DNA of 64,000 nt from Paenibacillus paridis (GCF_006345825.1 NZ_VCIX01000080.1:107663-171662); one strand, 5' to 3'. Positions 26,317-35,922 are shown, counted from the first letter of the stretch. Notes: a model not told the origin generated them from the sequence alone. Numbers and translations are program-made.

Positions 26317-27195
26317 ATGCAGCAGGATATGTATACCGTCGCCTCCAATCCGGTTATCTCTGGCGGGGAGCAGGCTCCGCTTAATGTTTTGTTTGCCGGC
26401 GAGAGCCAGACAAAGCCCCTTCACAGGCTCGGTCCCAAGGTTTATGACTTTTACCTGATGCACATTGTTTTAGAGGGAAAAGGCCTCTTTGTGTGTGATG
26501 GGGAAAAGCATGAGCTTCGAGCCGGGCATACCTTCCTCATCGAGCCCGAGCAGCTTATTAGCTATGAATCCGATGGCGCTGAGCCATGGCGGTACCGATG
26601 GGTTGCTTTCACCGGCCAGCATTCAGCCGCTCTCGTATCCGCGGCCGGCTTCTCCGCCGAACAGAAGATTGTCTTTACTTCTGACAAAAGGCGGGCAGGC
26701 ATATTGTTCCGGCGGATTTATGAGACTTTTCGGCTTGGCGGCGCGGCTGCGGATATGATGGCTGCCGGTTACTTGCATTTGCTGCTGGCCGAATACAAAT
26801 CCGTGCTGCAAGCGTTGAGCGGAAGTCCGCTTCGCACCGCGCAAGCGGAAGGCGACCGTTTGCTGCAGCAAGTAGTCCATTATTTAACCACGCAATATGC
26901 ACACCCTGTTTCTATTGAGCAGATGGCGGAATCGCTTGGTTACAATCGTGCGTATCTCTCGCGCTTGTTCAAGCAAAGAACAGGCGTGTCACCCGTCAGC
27001 TTTCTGCTTAAGCTCCGCATCGATAAAGCTCGCCGCATGCTTCGCGAGCGGCCGGAGCTAACCATCGAGCAAATCGCTGCGTCCGTCGGCCTTCAGGACG
27101 CTCTTTACTTCTCCAAGCAATTCAGGCGGCTGCATGGCCAGTCCCCGACTGCTTACCGGGATGCTATGAGAAGCTTAGGCAGCCAAGAAAGGTAG
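26317..27195 (+). CDS. AraC family transcriptional regulator
   Basis: 292 aa. An N-terminal cupin-like sensor domain (about 20-110: HIVLEGKGLFVCDGEKHELRAGHTFLIEPEQ) precedes a C-terminal double HTH (about 190-285: IEQMAESLGYNRAYLSRLFKQRTGVSPVSF and the second, FSKQFRRLHGQSPTAYR). The architecture is that of sugar-responsive activators. The position divergent to galKET suggests it controls them, perhaps sensing a galactoside. A probable -10 (TATTAT with TGC in front) lies near 26250. Confidence 0.9.
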   Translation: MQQDMYTVASNPVISGGEQAPLNVLFAGESQTKPLHRLGPKVYDFYLMHIVLEGKGLFVCDGEKHELRAGHTFLIEPEQLISYESDGAEPWRYRWVAFTGQHSAALVSAAGFSAEQKIVFTSDKRRAGILFRRIYETFRLGGAAADMMAAGYLHLLLAEYKSVLQALSGSPLRTAQAEGDRLLQQVVHYLTTQYAHPVSIEQMAESLGYNRAYLSRLFKQRTGVSPVSFLLKLRIDKARRMLRERPELTIEQIAASVGLQDALYFSKQFRRLHGQSPTAYRDAMRSLGSQER

Positions 27196-27210
27196 ATGGG
27201 GCCAAGCAAA

Positions 27211-27302
27211 AACGCCTTCGGCGTCCTATAGACGCTGAAGTAGCTTTGACGGTGAAATATAAGCCCTGTATAAATTAACAAATTTATAAACTCTTATATT
27301 TC
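27211..27302 (+). repeat. Dispersed structured repeat, copy 2
   Basis: Relative of the element at 8301-8391, in the same orientation. Two stems are kept with changed bases: ACGCC/GGCGT here against ACGGC/GCCGT there, and TATAAATT/AATTTATA here against TTATAAG/CTTATAA there; the outer GAAATATAAG/CTTATATTTC is complete here. It lies between the AraC gene and the FAD oxidoreductase gene. Confidence 0.7.
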
Positions 27303-27424
27303 AAGGTGCAACGTCTGTCGCCATTCTTTCCTATATTTCAATGAAAAAACACAGTGTTATTATCGGCCAGAATCAGCTTCATATTCAGGATTTCGGGTAA
27401 TACTACTTTAGGGAGTGATGTCCA

Positions 27425-28654
27425 ATGAAGGAGCTATATACCGGTAACCTATACTGGCCGGTAACACTGAAAGACACTAGAGAATACCCACCGCTTCGCC
27501 AAAACAAAAAAACAAAGGTTGCCATCATTGGAGGAGGCATGTCAGGCGCGATTTGCAGCTCGATCTTCATGCAAAACGGACTATCGACAATCCTTGTCGA
27601 ACGGGGTGAAGTGGCAGGCGGCAGCACTTCTGCCAATACGGGACTGCTGCAATTCTCCAATGATATTATGCTTTGCGATTTAATCGAGCAGATTGGTGAG
27701 CGGGATGCCCAAATCTTTTACCGAGCTTGCCGGGATGCTGTGCAAATGCTGGAGGAAGCTGCCCGTTCGCTTCGCATCGATGTAGGCTTTATTAGAAGAA
27801 ACAGCCTCTATTACGCTTCAACCGAGCAGGATCTGCCCAAGCTGCGAAGAGAATACGAAGCGCTAAAAGCCTGCGGGCTGAACGTTGAGTTCTGGACGGC
27901 GGATGACATAGCCAAGCACTTTCCGTTCCGTAAACCCGGCGCCATCGTCACGCATGGCGATGCTGAGGTCAACCCTTTCCAATTCGTTAATGGATTAACC
28001 GATGCCGCCGTCGATCAAGGGCTTGAAATTCACGAACATACTGATATCGTTGCCCACGAGACGCTTGCGAGCGGCCAACATCGATTGGTAACCTCGGATG
28101 GTTATGAAATTGAAGCTGAGCATGTCGTATACGCCGTCGGCTATGAGCCGGAGGAGCTTCGCGGCAAGCTGATCAAGGCCGAAATCAACCGTTCATTCGC
28201 TCTCGTAACCGGCATTCAGCCTAATCTCCAAAGCTGGCATAAACGTTTTCTCATATGGGAAACCGCTCGTCCTTATCTCTACATGCGAACGACAGTAGAC
28301 GGCCGTATTGTCGTTGGCGGCTTGGACGAGGAAATTGAGCAGCCTCTGCATAGCGATAGCGAGCGTACCAAACGAAGCGGGAAGCTCCATCAGCAGCTCA
28401 AAGCGCTCTTTCCCGATATGCAAGCTCCGGTCGAATTCGAATGGAGCGCAACGTTTGGGGAATCGCGCGACAGCCTGCCCTTTATCGGAGCAGACCCGGC
28501 TTGGAAAAATGTTTATTACTGCTTAGGGTATGGCGGCAACGGAACAGTCTACAGCATGCTGGCAGCCTATTTGATCAGCGACCTCATTCAGGGAAAGGAG
28601 CATCCGTTAACGGAAATTGTGAAGTTGGACCGTCAATCCTTGGCTAATGTTTAA
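27425..28654 (+). CDS. FAD-dependent oxidoreductase (DAO family)
   Basis: 409 aa. Rossmann FAD-binding motif AIIGGGMSGAICSSIF near residue 35, then VERGEVAGGSTSANTGLLQ, and the C-terminal flavin-contacting GYGGNGTVYSMLAA. Belongs to the D-amino-acid/glycine/sarcosine oxidase fold (DAO). An N-terminal extension of about 25 residues precedes the domain. Substrate unknown; the family oxidises secondary or D-amines to imines. GGGAGTGATGTCCA precedes the ATG. Confidence 0.88.
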   Translation: MKELYTGNLYWPVTLKDTREYPPLRQNKKTKVAIIGGGMSGAICSSIFMQNGLSTILVERGEVAGGSTSANTGLLQFSNDIMLCDLIEQIGERDAQIFYRACRDAVQMLEEAARSLRIDVGFIRRNSLYYASTEQDLPKLRREYEALKACGLNVEFWTADDIAKHFPFRKPGAIVTHGDAEVNPFQFVNGLTDAAVDQGLEIHEHTDIVAHETLASGQHRLVTSDGYEIEAEHVVYAVGYEPEELRGKLIKAEINRSFALVTGIQPNLQSWHKRFLIWETARPYLYMRTTVDGRIVVGGLDEEIEQPLHSDSERTKRSGKLHQQLKALFPDMQAPVEFEWSATFGESRDSLPFIGADPAWKNVYYCLGYGGNGTVYSMLAAYLISDLIQGKEHPLTEIVKLDRQSLANV

Positions 28655-28660
28655 AATAAG

Positions 28661-28721
28661 AAGAAGCCTCGTCCCGGTCCCAGAGGGTACCCTTCCCACT
28701 GCGTCCGGAATGAGGCTTCTT
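28661..28721. terminator. Terminator, probably bidirectional
   Basis: AAGAAGCCTC and GAGGCTTCTT close a 60-bp hairpin between two convergent genes. Confidence 0.75.
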
Positions 28722-28748
28722 ATGAATGGGATTTTAGGCGGATGACGC

Positions 28749-29303
28749 TTATACTCCCGCTGCAATGGACGTTGCGTTACACGCCCGAAACACAGCCTCT
28801 GCTGCGCCAAGCCGCGATAGATCCGGACCGCCGTCTTTATCCAGCAGAGATTTGCTCTCATCCGTTTCTACAATTACAGCGATGGAACCGCTTTGCAGCT
28901 CTTTGGCGCATATCTCCGCCTCCTCGCCGTCAAGGCCCAGTGCGCGAAGCGCTTCGCTGTGTTCGTCATCACCGAGCAGCATCGCTGCAACGAACGGATA
29001 ACCTCCTGCATTAAAGGGGGCAGAGCCGTAACCGGCCATCCCATAGACTGCATTTACGCCAGCTCCGGCATAACCGGTGGCAGCCGCCATCCCGAAAATG
29101 CCTAAATCATGGCGATCAGGCATGTCCTCGAGTTCCCTAAGCTCATCGACATGAATATCGCTTTCCGATTCAATGCGGCGCGAATGCTCCGAGTCTTTGG
29201 CCAGCACTTTAAGCTCGCCTTTAACAAAGCCTGCCTGCTCCAGCTGTTCAATTGCGGTAATGGCTTGCTGCTCCGTATTAAAAAAACCGATTTTTCTAGC
29301 CAT
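28749..29303 (-). CDS. General stress protein 17M-like (YflT family)
   Basis: 184 aa with the N-terminal ferredoxin-like fold of YflT (KIGFFNTEQQAITAIEQLEQAGF), a Gly/Ala-rich middle (about 85-130) and a second copy of that fold (FVAAMLLGDDEHSEALRALGL, then GSIAVIVET). Homologues in Bacillus are stress-induced; function unknown. No sigma-B-type promoter could be recognised here. The start at 29301-29303 is set by GGAGGGAAATAAC. Confidence 0.8.
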   Translation of the reverse strand: MARKIGFFNTEQQAITAIEQLEQAGFVKGELKVLAKDSEHSRRIESESDIHVDELRELEDMPDRHDLGIFGMAAATGYAGAGVNAVYGMAGYGSAPFNAGGYPFVAAMLLGDDEHSEALRALGLDGEEAEICAKELQSGSIAVIVETDESKSLLDKDGGPDLSRLGAAEAVFRACNATSIAAGV

Positions 29304-29469
29304 GTTATTTCCCTCCGGATGTTTTTGCCTATGCAAAAGTTTTTTTTGCCTCGTCTGCTCAAAAAGAATAAAAGCTACTGTTGGTATGCCCTGATTTTGA
29401 CGAATTAAGTCGTTTTTTGTAGGATCGATCTAGGAATGTTAGAAGGATTTGTCTAATATGGCGATCAGG

Positions 29470-29498
29470 TTGTGCAACCTCGCCGTTCGCGGTATGAT
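29470..29498 (+). promoter_or_regulatory. Promoter of the CorA-like gene
   Basis: TTGTGC (29470-29475) and TATGAT (29493-29498), spaced 17 bp, about 45 bases before the start codon. Confidence 0.65.
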
Positions 29499-29542
29499 GG
29501 TGGAATAGATATTGGAAAATCGGACAAGCAGGAGGCAAAGCG

Positions 29543-30730
29543 ATGATCCATCGGATGCTTCGCTATCCCGCAGGATGGGAATGGCATGTGCTGCAGCAAG
29601 CACGAATGCAGGCTGCAAGAAAAGAACCTTTGCCAAGCAGAAAAAATGCCCAGAAAAACGCGGCTTCACGCGAGGAGCAAACTGCTTTTAAAGCAATAAC
29701 AAAGAAAAGCCAGGAACCGCATCAGCAGCAATTGGAAGAGTTAAAGCAGCTATTTCCAGCATGTGCGAACTGGGTCGATGAATGTGCGGGCAGACGGACC
29801 AATAGCATTTCTGTTGGCGAGCTGGCGGACTCAGAGAAGCTCGTTTACGGAACGCTTATGTTTCAGGTTTCAGACGATCAGGCGGATGTTCAGCCCTTTC
29901 ATTTTTGGCTCGCGGGCCAACGGCTCATTACGATTCACGATGACATGCGTTTGCCGCTGCGGCTGCAATCCATCGAGCATAAACCAAAGTTCGAAGAATG
30001 CGGAACTGCTCCGGAAGCTTTTTTCATCATGATTAGCATTATTCTGGAAACCTTCCATAATGGACTTGACGGCTTTGAGAAAAGACTTGGAGAGCTTGAA
30101 ACGACGATGCGCAAGGAAAATCGGACGGGGCTTATCGATACGATCTTTGAGAGACGTTATGATTTACTGCATTGGAGCCATCTTTTCATTCCTGTGAGAG
30201 AAGTCCATAGCGCTGCTCAGGAAGCGTTTATGGAAGAGCTTACGGAGACCGACAGCTTTAAGCGGATCACGCACAAGCTCGAGAGAATTGATGCCCTTCT
30301 GAAGCATTACGCACTGGAAATCGATACTTTAATTTCTATGGATGATGCCATCTCCAACTTTCGCGGCAACGATATTATGAAGACACTCACGATTTTCACG
30401 GTGCTCTTCCTGCCTGCAACCATTATCGGCGGCATCTGGGGAGTCAACTTTGATAACCTGCCCTTTAAGGATGACAAATGGAGCTTCGCGGCAATGATTG
30501 GCGTTATTTGCCTCATCACGCTGTTTATGTACATTTGGCTTTGGAAGAAAGGCTGGACGGGCGATTTGCTTAATGGACGAAGTCCGAAGGAAATCGTTGC
30601 GGACGAGGCTTCCACTCGGGCCGGACGGACCCGCAGCACAAAATCCAAAAAAGGACGCTCGGATCTCCCTAAACCCGCTGCATCTGAGCATTCCGGGATG
30701 AAATCCCGTTCTACACGAAATCGCAGCTAA
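29543..30730 (+). CDS. CorA-like divalent cation transporter with a GVN motif
   Basis: 395 aa. A large cytoplasmic helical funnel (about 1-285), including FRGNDIMKTLTIFTVLFLPATIIGGIWG at the first membrane segment, then a second segment (FAAMIGVICLITLFMYIWLW) near the end and a basic tail of about 45 residues. The family selectivity motif YGMN is here WGVN, in IWGVNFDNLPF, so ion selectivity may differ from standard Mg2+ channels (ZntB-type proteins also vary here). GGAGGCAAAGCG precedes the ATG. Confidence 0.85.
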   Translation: MIHRMLRYPAGWEWHVLQQARMQAARKEPLPSRKNAQKNAASREEQTAFKAITKKSQEPHQQQLEELKQLFPACANWVDECAGRRTNSISVGELADSEKLVYGTLMFQVSDDQADVQPFHFWLAGQRLITIHDDMRLPLRLQSIEHKPKFEECGTAPEAFFIMISIILETFHNGLDGFEKRLGELETTMRKENRTGLIDTIFERRYDLLHWSHLFIPVREVHSAAQEAFMEELTETDSFKRITHKLERIDALLKHYALEIDTLISMDDAISNFRGNDIMKTLTIFTVLFLPATIIGGIWGVNFDNLPFKDDKWSFAAMIGVICLITLFMYIWLWKKGWTGDLLNGRSPKEIVADEASTRAGRTRSTKSKKGRSDLPKPAASEHSGMKSRSTRNRS

Positions 30731-30782
30731 TTTTTGAATGAAGGTGCTCCCGCACTGCAATGATAGCAAAGTCTTATATTTC

Positions 30783-30834
30783 ACACAAAAAAAACGTCCG
30801 CTAGGGTTTCCCCTCGCCGACGTTTTTTTGTGTT
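30783..30834. terminator. Bidirectional terminator
   Basis: ACACAAAAAAAACGTC pairs with GACGTTTTTTTGTGT, with built-in A and T tracts, between the convergent CorA-like and oxidoreductase genes. Confidence 0.9.
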
Positions 30835-30839
30835 CCAGC

Positions 30840-31808
30840 TTATAACTTGATAGGCAGTCCCGTACGGGCAGACTCATTCGCTGCAATCGTAATTTGATGT
30901 GTACGATAGGCATCTTCATAGCTTGAGAGAATACGGGAGGTATCCCCTGTTCTTAGTGCATGTAAGAAAGCATCGTTCTCCAGCTCATAAGGATCCGACT
31001 GGTTCGCGTATTCCGTTTTGCGACCGGCTTCGATATCAACCAAGCCGCCATGGCCAAGCTCGAGAACCCCTTTATTCGTATAGATATGCAATCCCGCTTT
31101 GTCTCCTGCCGGAATGGCGCAAGTATTGCTAATCGTAGCGACCGTCCCGCCCTCTAATTTCAAAGTAACCGTTCCAACATCAGGAACAGTCACTCCGTCC
31201 TCGATGGTGTGCATATAACGATTGCCATAGGCAGCGTATACTTCGCTTACTTCACCAACCGTATAACGAAGCAAATCCACGATATGCGTGGTCTGCTCCA
31301 CAAACTGGCCAGCGGAACCCTCCATTTTGCGCCACCAGCTTACTCCCGGCATCGATCCCATCCAATAACCGAGTGACATCAGCGCCGTACGCTCGCGAAG
31401 AATTTCGCGCGCACGGGCTGTTCCGTCCATATAGCGGAAGTGATATCCGACGGAGGTAATCAGCTTCTTCTCTGTTATTCCCTTCAATATGGCGGTAGGC
31501 TGCTCATTATCAAGCGCGATAGGCTTCTCCACCAGGAACGGTATTCCCCGCTCCACGAGCGCAGCTTCAATTTCCCCATGCGCGAATGGAGGCACACATA
31601 CATATACCGCATCCAGCTTTCGGTCATCCAGCATCGTATGAACCGAATCATACCCTTTAGCCCCTTCGAAGCGCTGCGCAGCGACATCTGCTTTCTGCTG
31701 GCTTGTCGCTGTAAAAGCGGTTACCTTAACGCCATCAAGTCTAGCAAGCTTCTCTGCATGCATCATGCCGAACCAGCCTGTCCCAATGATTCCTATTTGA
31801 AGTGTCAT
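30840..31808 (-). CDS. Gfo/Idh/MocA family oxidoreductase
   Basis: 322 aa. N-terminal NAD(P)-binding domain with IGIIGTGWFGMMHAEKLARL, then AVYVCVPPFAHGEIEAAL and the EKP motif (FLVEKPIAL), followed by a C-terminal substrate domain (GYHFRYMDG). Such enzymes oxidise or reduce sugars, inositols or amino-sugars; substrate unknown. The start at 31806-31808 has AAAGGGG upstream. It is one of three members of this family in the window, mutually distant. Confidence 0.88.
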   Translation of the reverse strand: MTLQIGIIGTGWFGMMHAEKLARLDGVKVTAFTATSQQKADVAAQRFEGAKGYDSVHTMLDDRKLDAVYVCVPPFAHGEIEAALVERGIPFLVEKPIALDNEQPTAILKGITEKKLITSVGYHFRYMDGTARAREILRERTALMSLGYWMGSMPGVSWWRKMEGSAGQFVEQTTHIVDLLRYTVGEVSEVYAAYGNRYMHTIEDGVTVPDVGTVTLKLEGGTVATISNTCAIPAGDKAGLHIYTNKGVLELGHGGLVDIEAGRKTEYANQSDPYELENDAFLHALRTGDTSRILSSYEDAYRTHQITIAANESARTGLPIKL

Positions 31809-31960
31809 GAATGAATCCCCTTTCATAATGGGTTGCTTCTAACGATTATACTTGCAGACCCGTCAAGAAGTCCATGTTTTATCCGCAGGTACCCATCCGC
31901 AGGCTCTGTCATACAATACAACATCGGTAACGCTAGGGTCGAATGAGCGGAGGGATGTTT

Positions 31961-32776
31961 ATGGGTGCCAACACCAGAAACGCGCAAGCAGCGCAGGAGC
32001 TTGATCTTCGAACTGCCCTATTCTTGGCTGCGGTTTGTGGACAAACGTACATGCAATACAATAATAAGGATGGGCTGTTCCTTGTCCCCAGAGGATATAG
32101 TCTTGTAAGTGAATTTACCGCAAAAGCATATGATAACAGCGAGGAAAGGTTCGGCTTTGTACTTACATCTGAACGCGCCTCCGTGCTTGCTTTCCGCGGC
32201 AGCGGTTCGGCTGTTGATTGGGTCTCCGACTTTATCGCGCAGCAAACCGTCTATCGTCCCGTCAAAAATTCCGGACTAACCCATAAAGGTTTTACCGATA
32301 TTTATATGTCAGCCCGAGTCCAAATCATTGAGATATTAAAGCAGCTTCCAACTCAGAAGCCGCTGTTCGTGACTGGCCATAGCCTTGGCGGTGCTCTCGC
32401 CACGCTTGCGGCACTTGATATCTCAGCCAACACCGCATTTTCCGCACCGATTGTATACACGTTTGGCACGCCAAGAGTCGGTGATCCTAATTTCGCTAGC
32501 AGCTATAATGCAAAGATTGCCACGCACTGGCGCTTTCAAAACGAATTTGATATTGTGCCTCATCTTCCTACGCTCGTATATCAACCGCCAAAAACGAATC
32601 AAACCTACTACTACATGCATGCAAAGGGAGAGGTTAAACGCTCCTTCCGTATGGGCTCCGTTGCAGGAAATCATATCTTGTCCAGCTACTTCGCCGATCT
32701 GGTGAACGAAGATCCTGCCTTTGCCATGTCGATCTGTTCCGATCCGCCCGGCTGGTGCCCGGCAATCGAGCTGTAA
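31961..32776 (+). CDS. Class 3 lipase
   Basis: 271 aa. Lipase_3 (fungal-type) fold: RGSGSAVDWVSDF oxyanion region, nucleophile GHSLGGALATLAA near residue 140, YTFGTPRVGDPNFA, acid in NEFDIVPHLP and His in VAGNHILSSY. No signal peptide, so probably intracellular or non-classically exported. The start ATG at 31961 has GGAGGG 6 bases before; ATGs at 31943 and 31955 are worse placed. Confidence 0.87.
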   Translation: MGANTRNAQAAQELDLRTALFLAAVCGQTYMQYNNKDGLFLVPRGYSLVSEFTAKAYDNSEERFGFVLTSERASVLAFRGSGSAVDWVSDFIAQQTVYRPVKNSGLTHKGFTDIYMSARVQIIEILKQLPTQKPLFVTGHSLGGALATLAALDISANTAFSAPIVYTFGTPRVGDPNFASSYNAKIATHWRFQNEFDIVPHLPTLVYQPPKTNQTYYYMHAKGEVKRSFRMGSVAGNHILSSYFADLVNEDPAFAMSICSDPPGWCPAIEL

Positions 32777-32804
32777 TCTTATGGAAAACAACCGGATTAA
32801 AACA

Positions 32805-32868
32805 AACAAAAGGACATCCTGCTGGCACGCAGCGGGCTGCATGCCAACAAAGGATGTCCTGTTTTTGT
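32805..32868. terminator. Bidirectional terminator
   Basis: AGGACATCCT (32811-32820) and AGGATGTCCT (32851-32860), with an inner TGGCA/TGCCA pair, A-rich before and T-rich after, between convergent genes. Confidence 0.88.
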
Positions 32869-32873
32869 GTTAT

Positions 32874-33518
32874 TTAAGCCGGCAGCACGTACAGCAAAAT
32901 GGCAAAGAAATGGACGATCGAACCAGCAAGAACGAATAAGTGCCATACCGCATGATGGTAGGGAAAGCTCCTCCACATGTAAAACACGGTACCAAACGTA
33001 TAAAGCAGGCCTCCGGTTACAAGCAGCTGTACGCCACCGGGTGCAAGATGCGTCGTTAAAGGCTTCCATGCAAACACGATAATCCAACCCATCGCAATAT
33101 AGATTAACGTGGATGTAAATAGAAAACGGGAAGCAAAAAACGCTTTAAACACAACTCCAGCGAGTGCTGCTCCCCATACAATGCCAAATAGCACCCAACC
33201 CAGCTTTCCTTGCACGATATGAAATAAAATCGGAGTATAGGTCCCGGCGATAAATACATAAATAAAGGAATGGTCAAGCGACTCGAATACCCGCTTCGCT
33301 TTCCCCTCCGGAAAGCTATGTACGAGCGTCGACGCAAGGTAGAGCAGCAGCATGGCTGTCCCATAGATGGTAAAGCTCACGACATGAAAGGCAGTTCCTT
33401 TGGCCGAAGCGAATACGATCAGCAGCACCAGCGCCGCTATGCTCAAGCCTGCCCCGATGCCGTGCGTAACCGCATTGGCGACTTCTTCCTTCTTGGAGTA
33501 CGTATGGGTGTTAGCCAT
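32874..33518 (-). CDS. Hemolysin III family (PAQR-like) membrane protein
   Basis: 214 aa with seven hydrophobic segments. Family signatures are EEVANAVTHGIGAGLS at the N-terminus, STLVHSF, DHSFIYVFIAGTYTP and the C-terminal HAVWHLFVLAGSIVHFFAI; the conserved His and Asp residues form the PAQR metal site. The family includes B. cereus hemolysin III and progestin/adipoQ receptors, proposed ceramidase-like hydrolases. Lytic activity should not be assumed. Confidence 0.92.
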   Translation of the reverse strand: MANTHTYSKKEEVANAVTHGIGAGLSIAALVLLIVFASAKGTAFHVVSFTIYGTAMLLLYLASTLVHSFPEGKAKRVFESLDHSFIYVFIAGTYTPILFHIVQGKLGWVLFGIVWGAALAGVVFKAFFASRFLFTSTLIYIAMGWIIVFAWKPLTTHLAPGGVQLLVTGGLLYTFGTVFYMWRSFPYHHAVWHLFVLAGSIVHFFAILLYVLPA

Positions 33519-33596
33519 AAGCGACTCACCTCCTAAGTTGCAAGCAAACGGTCATACGGCTTGGAATCGCCGCTTGCTCTCCCTTAGTTTAAAGGA

Positions 33597-34292
33597 TCAC
33601 ACCCACCCTTTCAACCAACCGCGCATCCGATCGATCGTTTTGTCCAGATTGCAGACGGCTTCCTGATCCGTATAATCCTGCGTATGACGGAAATAATCCG
33701 CGTGTCCTCCCACGGTCGGGATGCCCTCCACATAACCTGGAGCGTATTTCATTCGGTTCCACTTCGGCATCGCGTACTTCGACTTGCTCCATCCTCCCCA
33801 TGTCCCGATGCGGCTAATCGGATCATTAGGCTTGCCCAGACTGTCGATGGAATGGAAATAGCTGACATGCTCTTGCAGCTTAGGCTCGATTGGCGTTCTT
33901 GGCGATCCAATCTGCACGATTCGGAAATCCGCGATTTCATCTTGCTCATACAGCATCTTGGCCGCTTGATAAGCAGCCGCGCCGCCTCCGCTATGTCCAA
34001 TTAAGAGCAAGCGCTCGCCGGAAAGCGTCTGTTTGATTTTGGATAACGCATGCTGACCGCCTATCCGTCCCGCCGTTAATCGGTTGGATAAGTCGCTTTT
34101 CACCTCCAGCACCTGCCTGACTAGACTTCGACTGGCATCTCCGTATGGAAATATGACATGAATGGCCGTTTCGTATCCATCGGTTTGAAACAGATTTTCA
34201 AGCTTTATTTTGCACTCCGTGAATATACTATTGGATGTTGCGACACCGGCAAGCAAATAAATACTCAATCGTGATGGTTTGTCCGCCGTCAT
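33597..34292 (-). CDS. Lipase-like alpha/beta-hydrolase
   Basis: 231 aa. Nucleophile GHSGGGAAAYQAAK near residue 125, VQIGSPRTPIEPKL, and a possible His in TVGGHADYFRHT near the end. Lipase_3-related. No signal peptide. Unrelated in detail to the lipase at 32 kb. It is followed by the hemolysin III gene on the same strand, 78 bp away. Confidence 0.75.
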   Translation of the reverse strand: MTADKPSRLSIYLLAGVATSNSIFTECKIKLENLFQTDGYETAIHVIFPYGDASRSLVRQVLEVKSDLSNRLTAGRIGGQHALSKIKQTLSGERLLLIGHSGGGAAAYQAAKMLYEQDEIADFRIVQIGSPRTPIEPKLQEHVSYFHSIDSLGKPNDPISRIGTWGGWSKSKYAMPKWNRMKYAPGYVEGIPTVGGHADYFRHTQDYTDQEAVCNLDKTIDRMRGWLKGWV

Positions 34293-34353
34293 AACGAATC
34301 CCTCCGTAATTAAATCATTAACTAATAATCATTATGTGGGAATGCCATTGATT

Positions 34354-35805
34354 TCATTCGTGTATATATATGTTATTCCCGTGTAGATTTACCTCATATC
34401 CAAGCCCCTTAGCTGCTTGCCTCAGCGGCAAAGCGTTTATCTCGCGGTAAATCGGGCTGCCATTTCGTTTGTTCGTTCCTGTCCATATTTTACGCTGTAT
34501 CCCCTTAACTGGTGCTTGCGCCGCGACAGCTCCGTCTTGATGCTGTAAATTAGCCAAAAAGCTCCCGTCTGTTCTATCGTTGATGCTGACGTTCAATTGA
34601 AGGCAAAGCCTGAAAAATTGCTCATCCACATAGGTGACCCCGTTCTCCTCAAACAGACCGCCCCGGAAAGTAAAGCGCTGCTCTACTAGCTGCTTCGAAG
34701 CTTCAGGAGCTTGATCAAGACTGCTCAAAAAGTATCCGGACGCCGTTACTCTACGATATGCTTCCAGCAGCTCAAGTTCACTGGTTAAAGAATAATCATT
34801 CACCTGTCGTGCTTTATTATAAGCTGTTACATTATTTACATCAAAGTAATAGACCGCCTTCACTCTCGGGTAATCATTTTTCAAATGTCGGTATAACCGC
34901 GACATGCGGTTTATAGCAAATTGATTATCCTTTTTGCCGTCCGTCGTATTAAAGTGCGTTACCCCGAATTCGGATAGCTGAATCGGTTTCGTGCGACTAA
35001 AACGGTTGTACACATAATTGAGCAAATCATGCGGGTCTTCATGGCTTGCTCGATATTGCCCGTCCCCATTATGATACTTCACATGGTACACATTCACGCC
35101 AACCCAATCAACATACCGATCACCTGGATAAAACCGCTCCATCGTCCTCACCGGAAACGCCAGCACCGTCCATACCATAGCTACCTTTGGGGCTTCCTTC
35201 TCAAAAATATCATGAACCATTCGCCAAGTCTCCTTATAGCTTGTAGGATTCCCGCTATAATTTGTCCATGTCCCATTCATTTCGGAAGCAAACCGCAAAA
35301 ATATTGGAATATCCGCCTGCCTCGCCTGCGCCGCAAATTCTCTTATATATGCATTATTTAAAACCTGATCAAGCCCCTTGTTTGGCTCCCAAGCTATATG
35401 AGGAAATGCGCCAGCTGCCTTCACCTGCTCCACCCATTCCGTTGGAAAAGGCTGACCATAACCGACGTATTTGAAGAAGCTTGCATGCTGCTTGCCGATC
35501 AACTCATTAAAGGATTGCATGCTGCCGCTAATCGCTTCATCCTGTAGGACATAAGCTCCCAAATATGCCCCTTCCTTCGGTTCAGCTTTGCCTAATGGAT
35601 AGCTTGGCTCGGTAGGGATAAAATGAATCGTCATATCGCTTTGCGATACCGTCATCACGGAACTGTGTTTTGAATGTTCCTTGTCTTTGGCAAAGGCGTG
35701 TGCCGTATCTTTCATTACTGGACCTAATAAGCCTGTTAGCAAAGCCAAAAGGAGCATTAGTTTCATCGTTATTCTGAAGCCCCTTCTATCTATGTTATCG
35801 ATCAT
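34354..35805 (-). CDS. Secreted glycoside hydrolase family 26-like (beta-mannanase type)
   Basis: 483 aa. A signal peptide (KLMLLLALLTGLLGPVM...AHA) is followed by a GH26 barrel (about 60-365) with acid/base Glu in FLRFASEMNGTW and nucleophile Glu in IQLSEFGVTHF, plus WVGVNVYH. A C-terminal stalk of about 90 residues resembles the copper-amine-oxidase N-terminal-like domain often attached to Paenibacillus surface proteins (REINALPLRQAAKGLGYEV). GH26 cleaves beta-1,4-mannan or mixed glucans; substrate unproven. The start at 35803-35805 has GGGAG 10 bases before it. Confidence 0.86.
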   Translation of the reverse strand: MIDNIDRRGFRITMKLMLLLALLTGLLGPVMKDTAHAFAKDKEHSKHSSVMTVSQSDMTIHFIPTEPSYPLGKAEPKEGAYLGAYVLQDEAISGSMQSFNELIGKQHASFFKYVGYGQPFPTEWVEQVKAAGAFPHIAWEPNKGLDQVLNNAYIREFAAQARQADIPIFLRFASEMNGTWTNYSGNPTSYKETWRMVHDIFEKEAPKVAMVWTVLAFPVRTMERFYPGDRYVDWVGVNVYHVKYHNGDGQYRASHEDPHDLLNYVYNRFSRTKPIQLSEFGVTHFNTTDGKKDNQFAINRMSRLYRHLKNDYPRVKAVYYFDVNNVTAYNKARQVNDYSLTSELELLEAYRRVTASGYFLSSLDQAPEASKQLVEQRFTFRGGLFEENGVTYVDEQFFRLCLQLNVSINDRTDGSFLANLQHQDGAVAAQAPVKGIQRKIWTGTNKRNGSPIYREINALPLRQAAKGLGYEVNLHGNNIYIHE

Positions 35806-35889
35806 GCGTATCACGCTCCCGCTGCACAAAAACTGTTTTCCTCAGCATTTGCTATTGCGGTTACGCTTATTCCAATTGGCAAACAAAAG

Positions 35890-35922
35890 AGAGCGCCCGG
35901 CTGCTGCCAGCCGGCGCTCTCC
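35890..35922 (-). terminator. Terminator after the small basic gene
   Basis: GAGAGCGCC and GGCGCTCTC with an inner GGCT/AGCC stem; on the minus strand it is followed by TTTTGTTTG. Confidence 0.8.

Noticed and set aside
34316..34340. Fur-like AATAATCATTAT near 34.3 kb
   Set aside because: Only a partial match to the 7-1-7 box and no iron-related gene downstream; the strong site is at 41598-41612.
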